From positions 1,860,001 to 1,924,000 of the forward strand of contig OZ240208.1 in NCBI GenBank assembly GCA_965197455.1: a stretch of DNA of 64,000 nucleotides, read 5' to 3'. How positions within the stretch are numbered: position 1 is the stretch's first letter; every line of letters starts with the position of its first letter. The translations under genes and the position numbers were made by a program. Below, piece after piece: positions 43,246 to 51,404 of this stretch. This DNA comes from JAGWBD01 sp965197455. GTDB taxonomy: Bacteria > Chloroflexota > Anaerolineae > Aggregatilineales > Phototrophicaceae. Under the pieces are notes generated by a model. That model had not been told where the DNA came from. It did no database searches and saw only the letters and a program-made list of their open reading frames with translations.

Positions 43246-43803
43246 TCAGACCTCCAGGATTTCCGTCTCCTTGAGCTTGCCCAGCTCATCGATTTTGGCG
43301 ATGCTGTCATCGGTGAGCTGCTGCACTTCCGTCTGGCCCTGCTTCATCTCGTCCTCGGAGATCAGCTTCTCGCGCTCGAACTCCTTCAGGTCGTCATTGG
43401 CCGAGCGGCGGATGTTGCGCACGGACACGCGCGCATCCTCGATGCGCCGGTTGAGCACCTTCACCAGCTCCTGGCGCCGCTCACGGGTGAGGGGCGGCAT
43501 GTTCAGGCGGATGACGTCGCCATCCGTACCAGGTGTGGCGCCCACATTGGCTTGCATGATGGCGCGTTCGATGCCCTTGATGGCCGCCTTGTCGTAGGGG
43601 CGGATGAGAATCTGCAGGGCTTCCGGCGTCGAGATGTTGGCCAGCTGGCGCAGTTCCGATTCCTGTCCGTAGTACTCGACTTTCAGCCGGTCCACCAGCG
43701 CGGTACTCGCGCGCCCGCTGCGCAGACCCGCCAGGTCCTCGGTCAGGAAAGAGAGCGTGGAACGCATCTTCTCCCTGGCTTCGCCCATAATGTCGTCAAT
43801 CAT
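43246..43803 (-). CDS. frr: Ribosome recycling factor
   Basis: This 185-residue RRF splits post-termination ribosomes with EF-G. It has the family's EDLAGLRSGRASTALVD near the N-terminus and MPPLTRERRQELVK and NIRRSANDDLKE in the second helical part. I start at ATG 43803, which gives the standard length and overlaps the rlmB stop by 8 bases. pyrH and tsf, the usual upstream genes, are replaced by rlmB and cysS. Confidence 0.97.
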   Translation of the reverse strand: MIDDIMGEAREKMRSTLSFLTEDLAGLRSGRASTALVDRLKVEYYGQESELRQLANISTPEALQILIRPYDKAAIKGIERAIMQANVGATPGTDGDVIRLNMPPLTRERRQELVKVLNRRIEDARVSVRNIRRSANDDLKEFEREKLISEDEMKQGQTEVQQLTDDSIAKIDELGKLKETEILEV

Positions 43804-44587
43804 GCCGTCCCCCTGTCCTGCGGCCGGCCCCCTGCTCCTGCCCTTCCCAGCCACGCGCCTGCCAGGCACTGTACAGCGCGATAGAGCCGACCGTGGCCAC
43901 GTTCAGGCTCGCGACCTGGCCGCGCATCGGCAATGATAACAGCATATCACAGTTGTCGCGCACCAGCCGGCGCATGCCCTCGCCCTCGCTGCCCAGCACC
44001 AGCCCCAGCGCCATGTTCAGGTCCGTGTGACCCAGGGGCGGGATGTCCACCCCGATCTCCAGACCCACCAGCCACACATCCTGCGCCTTCAGCGCCTTCA
44101 TCACGTTCACCAGGTTGGACACGCGGACGATGTTCAGATGCTCAATGGCGCCGGCCGAGGCGTTGACCACGGCGGGCGTGATGGTCACCGCGTTGCGCTG
44201 CGGCAAAAAGACGCCGTGTACGCCCACCGCGTCCGCCACGCGCAGCAGGCTGCCGACGTTTTGCGGGTCCTTGAGCAGGTCCAGCAGCAGGAAGAAGGGC
44301 CGCTCGCCGCGCTCCTGCGCCAGGGCGAAGGCGTCTTCGGTATCAGCGTAGGGGAAACTGCTGACGCGCATAATGACGTTCTGGTGATTGCCGCCAAACG
44401 CCAGGTCGTCCATGATGCGGCGTGGCACGCGGCGCAGGGGCAGGTTGCGTTCCTTCGCCAGCGCGATGATTTCACCGCTGCGGCCGCGCTCGTCGGCAGC
44501 ATCGGTCAGCAACAGCTGCTCGCAGTGCCGCCGGTTGGCGCGCAGGGCTTCCATCACAGCCCAGTGACCATAGAGAAAGTCGCTCAT
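43796..44587 (-). CDS. rlmB: 23S rRNA (guanosine-2'-O-)-methyltransferase RlmB-like (SpoU/TrmH family)
   Basis: This 263-residue SPOUT methyltransferase has an N-terminal substrate-binding domain (GHWAVMEALRANRRHCEQLL) followed by the knotted catalytic domain: LLDLLKDPQNVGSLLRVADA, LVLGSEGEGMRRLVRD and SLNVATVGSIALYSAW. It methylates a ribosomal RNA ribose. It overlaps cysS by 4 bases, a neighbour order common in Firmicutes and Chloroflexota. Confidence 0.9.
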   Translation of the reverse strand: MSDFLYGHWAVMEALRANRRHCEQLLLTDAADERGRSGEIIALAKERNLPLRRVPRRIMDDLAFGGNHQNVIMRVSSFPYADTEDAFALAQERGERPFFLLLDLLKDPQNVGSLLRVADAVGVHGVFLPQRNAVTITPAVVNASAGAIEHLNIVRVSNLVNVMKALKAQDVWLVGLEIGVDIPPLGHTDLNMALGLVLGSEGEGMRRLVRDNCDMLLSLPMRGQVASLNVATVGSIALYSAWQARGWEGQEQGAGRRTGGRHD

Positions 44588-46050
44588 CCGCTCTCCAGAC
44601 GCCAGACGGTGCCGTTGGGACCGTCCTCGAGCAGCACACCCAGGCCCGCCAACTCGTCGCGGATGCGATCGCTGGCGGCGTAATCGCGATTGGCGCGGGC
44701 CTCGGCGCGCAGGGCCAGCAGCAGCTCGATCAGGCCACCCTCGCGCCGGCCATCGCCGCTGCCCTCCTGCTCCGCGGACGGAATGACGCCCAGCACCGAA
44801 CCACCCAGGTCGCTGTAAACCTCGTTGATGGCCGCCAGCGCCGCCAGGCCAGGCTGCGTCGCCGAGTTGAGCAGGCTGTTGACCTCGCGCGTCAGCTCAT
44901 GCAGCACGGCCAAAGCCCGCGGCGCGTTGAAGTCATCGTCCATCGCAGCGGCAAATTCATGGCGGGCGCGCTCCAGGCGTGGCAGGAAGCCGTTGCCCTC
45001 GGCGCTTTCCACCGCCGTGTTCATGCGCTGCCGCGTCTGCCGCGCTGCGCTGTGCAGCCGCTCCTGGCCCGCAGTCGCCGCCGCCAGCGCCTCCTCGCTC
45101 CAGGTGACCGGGTTACTGTAGTGTGCGCTGAGGGTGAAGGCGCGCATGGCCTCCGCGCGGGCACGCGTCAGCATCTCGCGGATCGTGATGAAATTGCCCA
45201 GGCTCTTGGACATCTTGACGGCGATGCCCTCTTCGTCGAGTACCATCAGGCTGCCCACCAGCAACCAGTAATTCGCGAAGGCAGCATCGTTGGCGCATTC
45301 ACTCTGCGCAATCTCGTTCTCGTTGTGCGGATAGATGTTGTCGATGCCGCCGCCATGGATGTCGAAGGTCGGGCCCAGGTACTTGCGCGCCATTGCCGAG
45401 CACTCAATGTGCCAGCCGGGAAAGCCGACGCCCCAGGGACTCTGCCAGCGCAGGATATGCTCCGACATGGCCTGCTTCCACAGCGCGAAATCCGCCGGAT
45501 TGCGTTTTTCGCCGCGCACGGCCTCGCGGCTGCCGGCCTCCTGTTCATCCAGCACGCGGTTGGAAAGCTTGCCGTAGCCAGCGTGAGTGCTGACGTCGAA
45601 GTAGACGTTGCCCTCTACAGCGTAGGCGTGGCCGTTGCCGATGAGCTCCTCGATCATGGCGATCTGTTCGGGGATGTGGCCGCTGGCCCGCGGCGAAATG
45701 TCCGGCCGCATCACGCCCAGCGCGTCCATATCCGCGAAGTAGCTGCGCGTGTAGGTCTCGACAACCTGCATGGGGCCGGCCTGCAGCTGACGCGCCTTGC
45801 GCAGGATGCGGTCCTCGCCGCTGTCCAGCAGATGGCCGACGTCGGTCAGGTTCTGGACGTAGAGCACATCGTTGCCGCTGTGGCGCAGCCAGCGAATCAT
45901 CACGTCGAAGGAAACGTAGGTGCGGGCGTGGCCGATGTGCGCGTCGTCGTAGACGGTGGGGCCACAGACGTACATGTTGACCTGGCCCGGGGTCAGCGCT
46001 TCAAAGGGCTGTTTGCTGCGGCCGAGCACATTGAACAGCTGCAGTGCCAT
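44584..46050 (-). CDS. cysS: Cysteinyl-tRNA synthetase
   Basis: This 488-residue class I synthetase has MYVCGPTVYDDAHIGHARTY holding the first zinc Cys and the HIGH motif, WHIECSAMARKYLG and HNENEIAQSECA for the other zinc ligands, and VKMSKSLGNF as the KMSKS loop. I start at ATG 46050, giving the usual N-terminus (MALQLFNVLG); the longer frame upstream crosses the promoter. Confidence 0.97.
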   Translation of the reverse strand: MALQLFNVLGRSKQPFEALTPGQVNMYVCGPTVYDDAHIGHARTYVSFDVMIRWLRHSGNDVLYVQNLTDVGHLLDSGEDRILRKARQLQAGPMQVVETYTRSYFADMDALGVMRPDISPRASGHIPEQIAMIEELIGNGHAYAVEGNVYFDVSTHAGYGKLSNRVLDEQEAGSREAVRGEKRNPADFALWKQAMSEHILRWQSPWGVGFPGWHIECSAMARKYLGPTFDIHGGGIDNIYPHNENEIAQSECANDAAFANYWLLVGSLMVLDEEGIAVKMSKSLGNFITIREMLTRARAEAMRAFTLSAHYSNPVTWSEEALAAATAGQERLHSAARQTRQRMNTAVESAEGNGFLPRLERARHEFAAAMDDDFNAPRALAVLHELTREVNSLLNSATQPGLAALAAINEVYSDLGGSVLGVIPSAEQEGSGDGRREGGLIELLLALRAEARANRDYAASDRIRDELAGLGVLLEDGPNGTVWRLESG

Positions 46051-46085
46051 GGAGCGCGCTCTCCTCACCTCGTCAACCAGGGGCC

Positions 46086-46091
46086 ATTCTA
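46086..46091 (-). promoter_or_regulatory. Candidate -10 element of the cysS operon
   Basis: On the reverse strand TAGAAT lies 35 bases before the cysS ATG, with a purine-rich ribosome site (GAGGTGAGGAGAG) between. The -35 is not clear. Confidence 0.4.
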
Positions 46092-46242
46092 GCGCAGACC
46101 GGGCGCGGCTGTCAGCGCCCGCTTCAGGCCACAGGTCGGCAGGCTGCATCCGCGCCGCCGCCACAACTCCAGGTCCGACCCGCGCAACTACTGGTCACCG
46201 CACCGGGAAGCAGCAAGGGACGCTGACTGAGCCGGCGCCCGT

Positions 46243-46271
46243 TTGACCTCAAAACCCTGATGCAGTAGGCT
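46243..46271 (+). promoter_or_regulatory. Candidate promoter of the coiled-coil membrane protein
   Basis: A -35 TTGACC (46243-46248) and a weak -10 TAGGCT (46266-46271) are spaced by exactly 17 bases, 36 bases ahead of ATG 46308. Confidence 0.4.
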
Positions 46272-46307
46272 TGAGGCAACATCGCAGCATTACATCGGAG
46301 ATGAATC

Positions 46308-46586
46308 ATGGCAGCGGAATCGACAATGGAATCCCTGGAAGTACGGATGGCACGACAGGAAGGCGCAATGCCGTTTCTTGCCACAAAGGAAGACATTAGT
46401 AACTTGCGCGCCGATCTGCGCGGCGAGATTGGTGAGCTAAGCGCCGACCTGCGTGGCGAGATTGGTGAGTTGCGCGCCGAATTGCGTGGCGAAATTGGCG
46501 AACTGCGCGGCGAGATGAAGATCATGCGCTGGTCCATTGCGCTGCTGGGCGTGGTGCTGAGCGTGCTCATGTTCGTGTTCAGGTAA
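46308..46586 (+). CDS. Coiled-coil membrane protein with 11-residue repeats
   Basis: The protein has 92 residues. An acidic N-terminus precedes three nearly perfect 11-residue repeats (LRADLRGEIGE, LSADLRGEIGE, LRAELRGEIGE at 33-65) and a single C-terminal membrane helix (WSIALLGVVLSVLMFVF). An 11-residue period fits a right-handed coiled coil, so a tail-anchored oligomer is likely. It resembles small DUF1640-like or hemolysin XhlA-like proteins in outline only. Ribosome site CGGAGA precedes the ATG. Confidence 0.7.
   Translation: MAAESTMESLEVRMARQEGAMPFLATKEDISNLRADLRGEIGELSADLRGEIGELRAELRGEIGELRGEMKIMRWSIALLGVVLSVLMFVFR
46404..46502 (+). repeat. Three tandem 33-base coding repeats
   Basis: Three copies of a 33-base unit beginning TTGCGCGCCGATCTGCGCGG, in frame, encode the 11-residue coiled-coil repeats. 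Copies differ at a few third positions. Confidence 0.8.
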
Positions 46587-46627
46587 CAAGGCCAGGCCGT
46601 ACAATCACCAGAAGCAAATACCCGTTT

Positions 46628-46658
46628 CACACCGCGCGGTGATGCACAGCGCGGTGTG
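46628..46658 (+). terminator. Strong hairpin after the coiled-coil gene
   Basis: A perfect 10-pair stem (CACACCGCGC with GCGCGGTGTG) with an 11-base loop lies 41 bases after the stop. It is followed by TCATTGTATGG, so the T-run is weak. It could terminate the small gene or act in the leader of the GH51 gene. Confidence 0.5.
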
Positions 46659-46728
46659 TCATTGTATGGTATGCAGGTCGAATGGTTCAGTGGAATCAGC
46701 GGCAGCAGCGGGTGCCTGAGGAGGAAGC

Positions 46729-48252
46729 ATGATGGTCAACCGAATTCGTGTCACGCCGGAGCAGACGCTCGGTCGCATCAACCCCGACATCTACGGCCAC
46801 TTCGCCGAACACCTGGGCGCCTGCATATACGAGGGCCTGTGGGTGGGCGAAGACTCGAGCATCCCCAACACGCGCGGTCTGCGCAATGACGTGGTCGCGG
46901 CCTTGCGCAGCCTCGCGCCGCCGGTCATTCGCTGGCCCGGCGGCTGCTTCGCCGACGATTATCACTGGCGCGACGGCATCGGTCCGCGCGAGTCGCGCCC
47001 GCGCCGCATAAACATCTGGTGGGGCGAGGACATCGAGAACAACCATTTCGGCACACACGAATTCACCGAGCTGTGCCGCCAGACCGGCGCGCAGCCCTAC
47101 ATCGTCGGCAACGTGGGCAGCGGCACGCCGGCCGAACTGCGCGACTGGGTCGAATACTGCAACTTCGGCGGCGACAGCACACTCAGTCGTGAGCGGGCCG
47201 CCAATGGAGCGGCGGAGCCTTTCGGCGTGCATTACTGGGGCGTCGGCAACGAGAACTGGGGCTGCGGCGGCGACATGGACCCCGAGGATTACGCCGTCGC
47301 CTACCGCCGCTTCAGCACCTACCTGCGCAGCTTCGGCGGCAGCGAGCCCTACCTGATCGCCTGCGGCCCGAGCAACAACGACATCGACTGGACGCTGCGC
47401 TTCTTCGAAAAGCTGGGGCGCGCCCTGCGCCCGCGCATCGACGCCTTCGCCGCCCATTATTACGCCCGTGCCCGCGACCACAACGCGGAGAATCCCTGGT
47501 CGGCGCTGACCGGCACGGCCACCGAATACGACGAAACGCAGTGGTACACCCAGCTGCAGCTCGGCCTGCAGATGGAGCGCCTGGTGGAACAGCAGCGCGC
47601 TGCCATGGACAGCTTCGATCCCGATCGGCGCATCGGCCTCATCGTCGACGAGTGGGGCACCTGGCATCCGCCGACGCCGGGCCATCATCCGCGCCACCTC
47701 TGGCAGCAGAACACCATGCGCGACGCCGTGGTCGCCGCCACCACGCTGGACATCTTCAACCGCCACGCGGACAAGGTGGTGATGGCCAACATCGCCCAGA
47801 CCATCAACGTGCTGCAGGCCATGGTGCTCACCGACGGCGACCGCATGCTGGTCACGCCCAGCGGCCACGTCTACGCCATGTACCGCGCGCACCAGGGCGG
47901 CCAGAGCCTGCACACGGCCTTCGAGAGCGAGGCGCTGAGCTTCAACGGCAACGGCGCGCAACAGGAGCTGTCGGGCCTGGTCGGCTCCGCCTCGCTGAAG
48001 GGGCGCGAGCTCACGCTCAGCGTCGTCAACTGCAGCGCCGACAGTGCAATCGAGGCGGAGATTGACATCATCGGGGCGTCCGCGCGCGAGGTCACGCTCA
48101 CCACGCTGGCGGGCGATGGCATCCACGCGCACAACCGCTTTGAGGCGCCGGAGCTGGTGCAGCCGCAGACGCAAACGTTGGCTGACAATGGCAGCGCCTG
48201 GGCGCAGAGCTTCGCGCCTGCCTCGGTCAACGTCTTGCGTATTCTGCTGTGA
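46729..48252 (+). CDS. Alpha-L-arabinofuranosidase, GH51
   Basis: This 507-residue GH51 enzyme removes arabinofuranose side chains from hemicellulose-type polymers. A TIM barrel with HYWGVGNENWGCGG (acid/base Glu) and IGLIVDEWGTWH (nucleophile Glu) is followed by a C-terminal beta-sandwich. RWPGGCFADDYHWRDGIGP is the family's loop motif. No signal peptide, so it works on imported arabino-oligosaccharides. ATG 46729 and the adjacent ATG 46732 both follow AGGAGGAAGC. Confidence 0.95.
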   Translation: MMVNRIRVTPEQTLGRINPDIYGHFAEHLGACIYEGLWVGEDSSIPNTRGLRNDVVAALRSLAPPVIRWPGGCFADDYHWRDGIGPRESRPRRINIWWGEDIENNHFGTHEFTELCRQTGAQPYIVGNVGSGTPAELRDWVEYCNFGGDSTLSRERAANGAAEPFGVHYWGVGNENWGCGGDMDPEDYAVAYRRFSTYLRSFGGSEPYLIACGPSNNDIDWTLRFFEKLGRALRPRIDAFAAHYYARARDHNAENPWSALTGTATEYDETQWYTQLQLGLQMERLVEQQRAAMDSFDPDRRIGLIVDEWGTWHPPTPGHHPRHLWQQNTMRDAVVAATTLDIFNRHADKVVMANIAQTINVLQAMVLTDGDRMLVTPSGHVYAMYRAHQGGQSLHTAFESEALSFNGNGAQQELSGLVGSASLKGRELTLSVVNCSADSAIEAEIDIIGASAREVTLTTLAGDGIHAHNRFEAPELVQPQTQTLADNGSAWAQSFAPASVNVLRILL

Positions 48253-48265
48253 GTTGGCTGCTGCC

Positions 48266-49039
48266 TTACCAGAGCGTGTAGCCGCCGTCCACCACCAGGT
48301 CGTGCCCGGTGACGTAGGCGGAGGCTGCCGAGGCGAGGAAGAGCGCGGCGCCCTGCAAGTCTTCCGGCCGGCCCACGCGGCCCATGGGCGTGTTGGAGAC
48401 CCATTCGTCGCCCATGATCGGTATGGCAAATTCCGTCATGGGCGTGACGGTGTGGCCCGGGCTGATGCAGTTGACGCGCACGCCGCGCGCCGCCCATTCC
48501 GCCGCGCAGGAACGCGAATACTGGATGACGCCGGCCTTGGCCGCGTTGTAATGTGAATGCAACTGCGGCCGGTTGACGATGCGCCCGGACATTGAAGCGA
48601 TGTTGATGATCGAGCCGCTGCCGCGCGCCAGCATGGCCCGGCCTTCGGCGCGAGTGCTGAGGTAGACGCCCTTGAGGTCGACACCTACAACGTCGTCCCA
48701 GTCGTCCTCTTCGAGATCCTCGGCGCGGCTGCGGGTGGCGATGCCGGCGCTGTTGATGGCCACATCCAGCTGGCCCCAGGCGGCCAACACCTGCTCGACC
48801 ATTCGCTGCACCTGGCCGACCTGGGTCACGTCGACCTCGATGGCCAGCGTCGTTGCGCCGGCCGCTGCCAGCTGCTGCGCCGTGTCTTGCGCCGCTGCCA
48901 GGTTGCGGTCCGCCAGGGCGACGCGGGCGCCGGCCTCCACCAGCGCGCTGGCGAGGGAGGCTCCGATGCCGCTGCCGCCGCCGGTCACCAGGGCGCTCTG
49001 CCCGGTCAGGGAAAAACGTTCACCGGTTTTCTCGCTCAC
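48266..49039 (-). CDS. SDR family oxidoreductase
   Basis: This 257-residue short-chain dehydrogenase has NAD(P) motif TGGGSGIGASLA, the NSAGIATRS stretch after the fourth strand, and catalytic Ser and Tyr-X3-Lys (MSGRIVNRPQ, HYNAAKAGVIQYSR). It is similar in layout to gluconate or sugar-alcohol dehydrogenases. I use GTG 49039, preceded by GGAGGG; a frame reaching 49090 has no ribosome site. It is convergent with the arabinofuranosidase gene and may act on pentose metabolism, though that is only context. Confidence 0.88.
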   Translation of the reverse strand: MSEKTGERFSLTGQSALVTGGGSGIGASLASALVEAGARVALADRNLAAAQDTAQQLAAAGATTLAIEVDVTQVGQVQRMVEQVLAAWGQLDVAINSAGIATRSRAEDLEEDDWDDVVGVDLKGVYLSTRAEGRAMLARGSGSIINIASMSGRIVNRPQLHSHYNAAKAGVIQYSRSCAAEWAARGVRVNCISPGHTVTPMTEFAIPIMGDEWVSNTPMGRVGRPEDLQGAALFLASAASAYVTGHDLVVDGGYTLW

Positions 49040-49104
49040 GATACCCTCCGCGCTGTGGCGTGATGAGGTAAGACAAAGGCCCGACAACACTTGTCAGGCC
49101 TCTG

Positions 49105-49177
49105 TGCCAGGGCCCGGACTCGAACCGGGGACACCCTCATTTTCAGTGAGGTACTCTACCAGCTGAGCTACCCTGGC
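49105..49177 (-). tRNA. tRNA-Phe (anticodon GAA)
   Basis: This is a 73-base tRNA. The acceptor arms GCCAGGG and CCCTGGC plus discriminator A, the D arm GCTCAGCTGGTAGAG, anticodon stem CCTCA/TGAGG with loop CTGAAAA, and T arm CCGGGTTCGAGTCCGG-like pairing are all complete. CCA is not encoded. Confidence 0.95.
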
Positions 49178-49186
49178 GCGGCGCGG

Positions 49187-49215
49187 ACTATAGCACAGCG
49201 CCCGGTCAGGGACAA
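49187..49215 (-). promoter_or_regulatory. Promoter of tRNA-Phe
   Basis: On the reverse strand a -35 TTGTCC (49210-49215) and an extended -10 TGCTATAGT (49187-49195) are spaced by 17 bases, ending 9 bases before the tRNA. Confidence 0.6.
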
Positions 49216-49289
49216 GATGTGCGGACGACTTCGTTTTGAATCGCGCAATGGCCCGGTAAGATTGAGAGGCTGATTCAGGGAGCAACGCC

Positions 49290-49919
49290 ATGTCGGAAAA
49301 CGCCACCGCCAGGCTGCAGGACATCGCCGAACAGATCCGCGTTTGTCGCGAATGCGGTCTGTACCAGGGGACGACCAACGCCGTGCCTGGCAGCGGCAGC
49401 GCCTCCGCCGAAATCATGTTCATCGGCGAGGGCCCCGGCTTCCATGAAGACCGGCGCGGCCTGCCCTTCGTCGGGCGCTCCGGTGATTACCTGGAGTATC
49501 TGCTGGGACTGATTGACATGCAGCGCGAGCAGGTCTTCATCACCAACGTCGTCAAGCACCGTCCGCCTGACAACCGCGATCCGAAAAAAGACGAAATCTT
49601 CGCCTGCAAGAGCTGGCTTGACGAGCAACTGGCCATCATCCGGCCGGCCGTCATCGCCACGCTGGGCCGCTTCAGCATGGCGCGCTACTTTCCCGATGCG
49701 CGCATCAGCCGCATCCACGGCCAGCCACGCTATGAAGGCTCGCCCGTCACCGCCTACTACCCTCTCTTCCACCCGGCGGCCGCGCTGCGCAACCCCGGCC
49801 TGCGTCGTGACATGGAAGCGGACATCCGGCGCCTGCCTGAAATCGCCGCCGAGGTACGCCAGCGCCGCGCGCAGCAAAAGGACGCAGACGAAACGCCCAC
49901 CCAACTCAGCCTGTTTTGA
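49290..49919 (+). CDS. Uracil-DNA glycosylase, family 4-like, with altered Fe-S ligand
   Basis: This 209-residue enzyme excises uracil from DNA. Motif 1 GEGPGFHEDRRGLPFVGRSG and motif 3 HPAAALRNP are intact. Family 4 enzymes hold a 4Fe-4S cluster through four Cys. Here Cys19, Cys22 (VCRECGLY) and Cys106 (IFACKSWL) are present, but the third ligand position in NVVKHRPPDNRDP is His90, where Cys is normal. The C-terminus QLSLF matches a beta-clamp-binding motif. ATG 49290 follows CAGGGAGC. Confidence 0.9.
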   Translation: MSENATARLQDIAEQIRVCRECGLYQGTTNAVPGSGSASAEIMFIGEGPGFHEDRRGLPFVGRSGDYLEYLLGLIDMQREQVFITNVVKHRPPDNRDPKKDEIFACKSWLDEQLAIIRPAVIATLGRFSMARYFPDARISRIHGQPRYEGSPVTAYYPLFHPAAALRNPGLRRDMEADIRRLPEIAAEVRQRRAQQKDADETPTQLSLF

Positions 49920-49921
49920 GC

Positions 49922-49980
49922 GCGGGCGCAAGGGCCCCGACTTCTGTCATACAATGACATTACAGAGACGCAGCAATGCG
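49922..49980 (+). repeat. Conserved upstream block of the WD40 paralogs, copy 1
   Basis: This block is shared with 52805-52863 and less closely with 51333-51391. It contains the palindrome TGTCATACAATGACA (49945-49959) overlapping a -10-like TACAAT, then ACAGAGACGCAGCAATGCG just before the gene. It probably carries the promoter and ribosome-binding region. Confidence 0.65.
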
Positions 49981-49988
49981 AAGGGGCC

Positions 49989-51299
49989 ATGGACTCCAGA
50001 CTCGTGAGACTGCTGTTGCTGACCGTGACTCTGCTGCTGGTGAAGGGGCTGCCGCTGGCCGCGCAGGAGACGCTGCTGGTGAAGCCGGGGGCTGCGGCGC
50101 CGGCCTTCGTCTGCGTTGAGGAAGACTGCGCGCGCCTGGCCTGGCTGCCGGCCGGTGCCAGCGTTGCCGTCGTCGGCCAGGTGGAAGGCCGTGAGCTCGA
50201 AGGCAGCGCCCAGTGGCACGAGGTTCTGCTGGACTGCCCCTGCTTCGATTATGAAAGCAGAACTCTGACGGACGTCTCTGCCCTGGATTCCGTGGAGGGT
50301 TCAGACGGGTCTGTCTTGTGGTACCCGGAGTTTTCGCCCGACGGCACGCGCATCGCCACAGTCCACGAGTCCATTCTGTTCATCTGGGACGTGAACAGTG
50401 GTGAGTTACTGGTGCAGGAACTGCTGGATGAAGTCCCCCTGCAGTATATGGATATATCGTGGTCGCCGGATGGAACGCGTATTGTCGCTGGAGGTGTTGG
50501 TGTTGTATTTACTGGCGAGCCCGTGAGCAGGAGTGTCCTGCTGCTGCTGGACGCCGAAGGACAGGCCCGCACATCCCTGAACGAACAGATCGGGGATGTC
50601 TGGGGTGTGGCCTGGTCACACGACGGGACGCGCATCGCTTCCATCGGTGATGCGCTGCGCATCCGGGACGCGCAGCAGGGAACTGTCCTGGTCACGATCG
50701 ATTCTCGCGTCACGTCAGCTGCCTGGTCGCCCGATGACAAACGCATCGTCGCAGGCATCGGCATGGAGGGAACCCTGCAAGTGTGGGATGCGGCCAGCGG
50801 CACATTGCTCAATGATCTGGATACGGGCTGTCGCGTCTCCGGTGTGGCGTGGTCTCCGGACGGCTCGCGCATTGCCTCCGCGAGCTTTGGAAAAGACTGC
50901 GGCGGTCTTTACATTTGGGATGGTACCAGCCCGAACCCCCCGGATACCCTCTCTGAATCCGACTGGTCCATCAACGTTGTCTGGTCACCCGACAGCAAGT
51001 TCCTCATGTCCAACCACGACTTCAAACTTCAAATTCTGGACCCGGATGATGGCAGGGTGCTCGCCACCTTGCTGGAAGTTGGCGCAGGGCTCATACCGGG
51101 CCTTGCGGACTGGTCGCCGGATGGAAATCGAATCGTAGCCGCCGGCTTCGTCAGTACCAGACAGGAGGGAAACAAGAGCGCAAGGCCAAAGATGGAAAAT
51201 GCGGCGTGGGTGTGGGACCTGACGCTCATCCCGGAAGGGCAGACGCGCGCCTTCATCCACAGCAGCCAGCTCATCCCTGATGCCGCCGCCGACGGCTGA
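49989..51299 (+). CDS. Secreted SH3b protein with inserted WD40 propeller, paralog 1
   Basis: This 436-residue protein has a signal peptide (LVRLLLLTVTLLLVKGLPLAA). Residues 29-83 match most of an SH3b domain (PAFVCVEEDCARLAWLPAG, GRELEGSAQWHEVLLDC). Seven WD40-like blades follow (about 107-412), each with WSPDGTRIA-type strands. The end, TRAFIHSSQLI (419-429), matches the last SH3b strand. The propeller therefore seems to sit inside one SH3b domain. Four Cys near the SH3b half suggest disulfides. The protein is extracellular and its ligand is unknown. It is the first of three tandem paralogs. Confidence 0.8.
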   Translation: MDSRLVRLLLLTVTLLLVKGLPLAAQETLLVKPGAAAPAFVCVEEDCARLAWLPAGASVAVVGQVEGRELEGSAQWHEVLLDCPCFDYESRTLTDVSALDSVEGSDGSVLWYPEFSPDGTRIATVHESILFIWDVNSGELLVQELLDEVPLQYMDISWSPDGTRIVAGGVGVVFTGEPVSRSVLLLLDAEGQARTSLNEQIGDVWGVAWSHDGTRIASIGDALRIRDAQQGTVLVTIDSRVTSAAWSPDDKRIVAGIGMEGTLQVWDAASGTLLNDLDTGCRVSGVAWSPDGSRIASASFGKDCGGLYIWDGTSPNPPDTLSESDWSINVVWSPDSKFLMSNHDFKLQILDPDDGRVLATLLEVGAGLIPGLADWSPDGNRIVAAGFVSTRQEGNKSARPKMENAAWVWDLTLIPEGQTRAFIHSSQLIPDAAADG

Positions 51300-51332
51300 C
51301 GCCATATCCAGCGCAGACCAGGTGATCCGGGC

Positions 51333-51391
51333 GCGGGCGCAATGCCCCTCCAATTCTTGATATAGAGTGTCTTTACAGAGACGCAGCAAGG
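51333..51391 (+). repeat. Conserved upstream block of the WD40 paralogs, copy 2
   Basis: This is a diverged copy: GCGGGCGCAATGCCCCTC at the left, ACAGAGACGCAGCAAGGAG at the right. The palindrome is lost, and TATAGA at 51361-51366 takes its place. Confidence 0.55.
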
Positions 51392-51404
51392 AGAGGTGGC
51401 ACGC

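Noticed and set aside
46404..46502. CRISPR-like tandem repeats
   Set aside because: The repeats are contiguous, in frame and encode a coiled coil; there are no spacers.
46696..48429. Long reverse frame opposite the arabinofuranosidase
   Set aside because: Antisense shadow; it also overlaps the SDR gene and has no recognisable domain.
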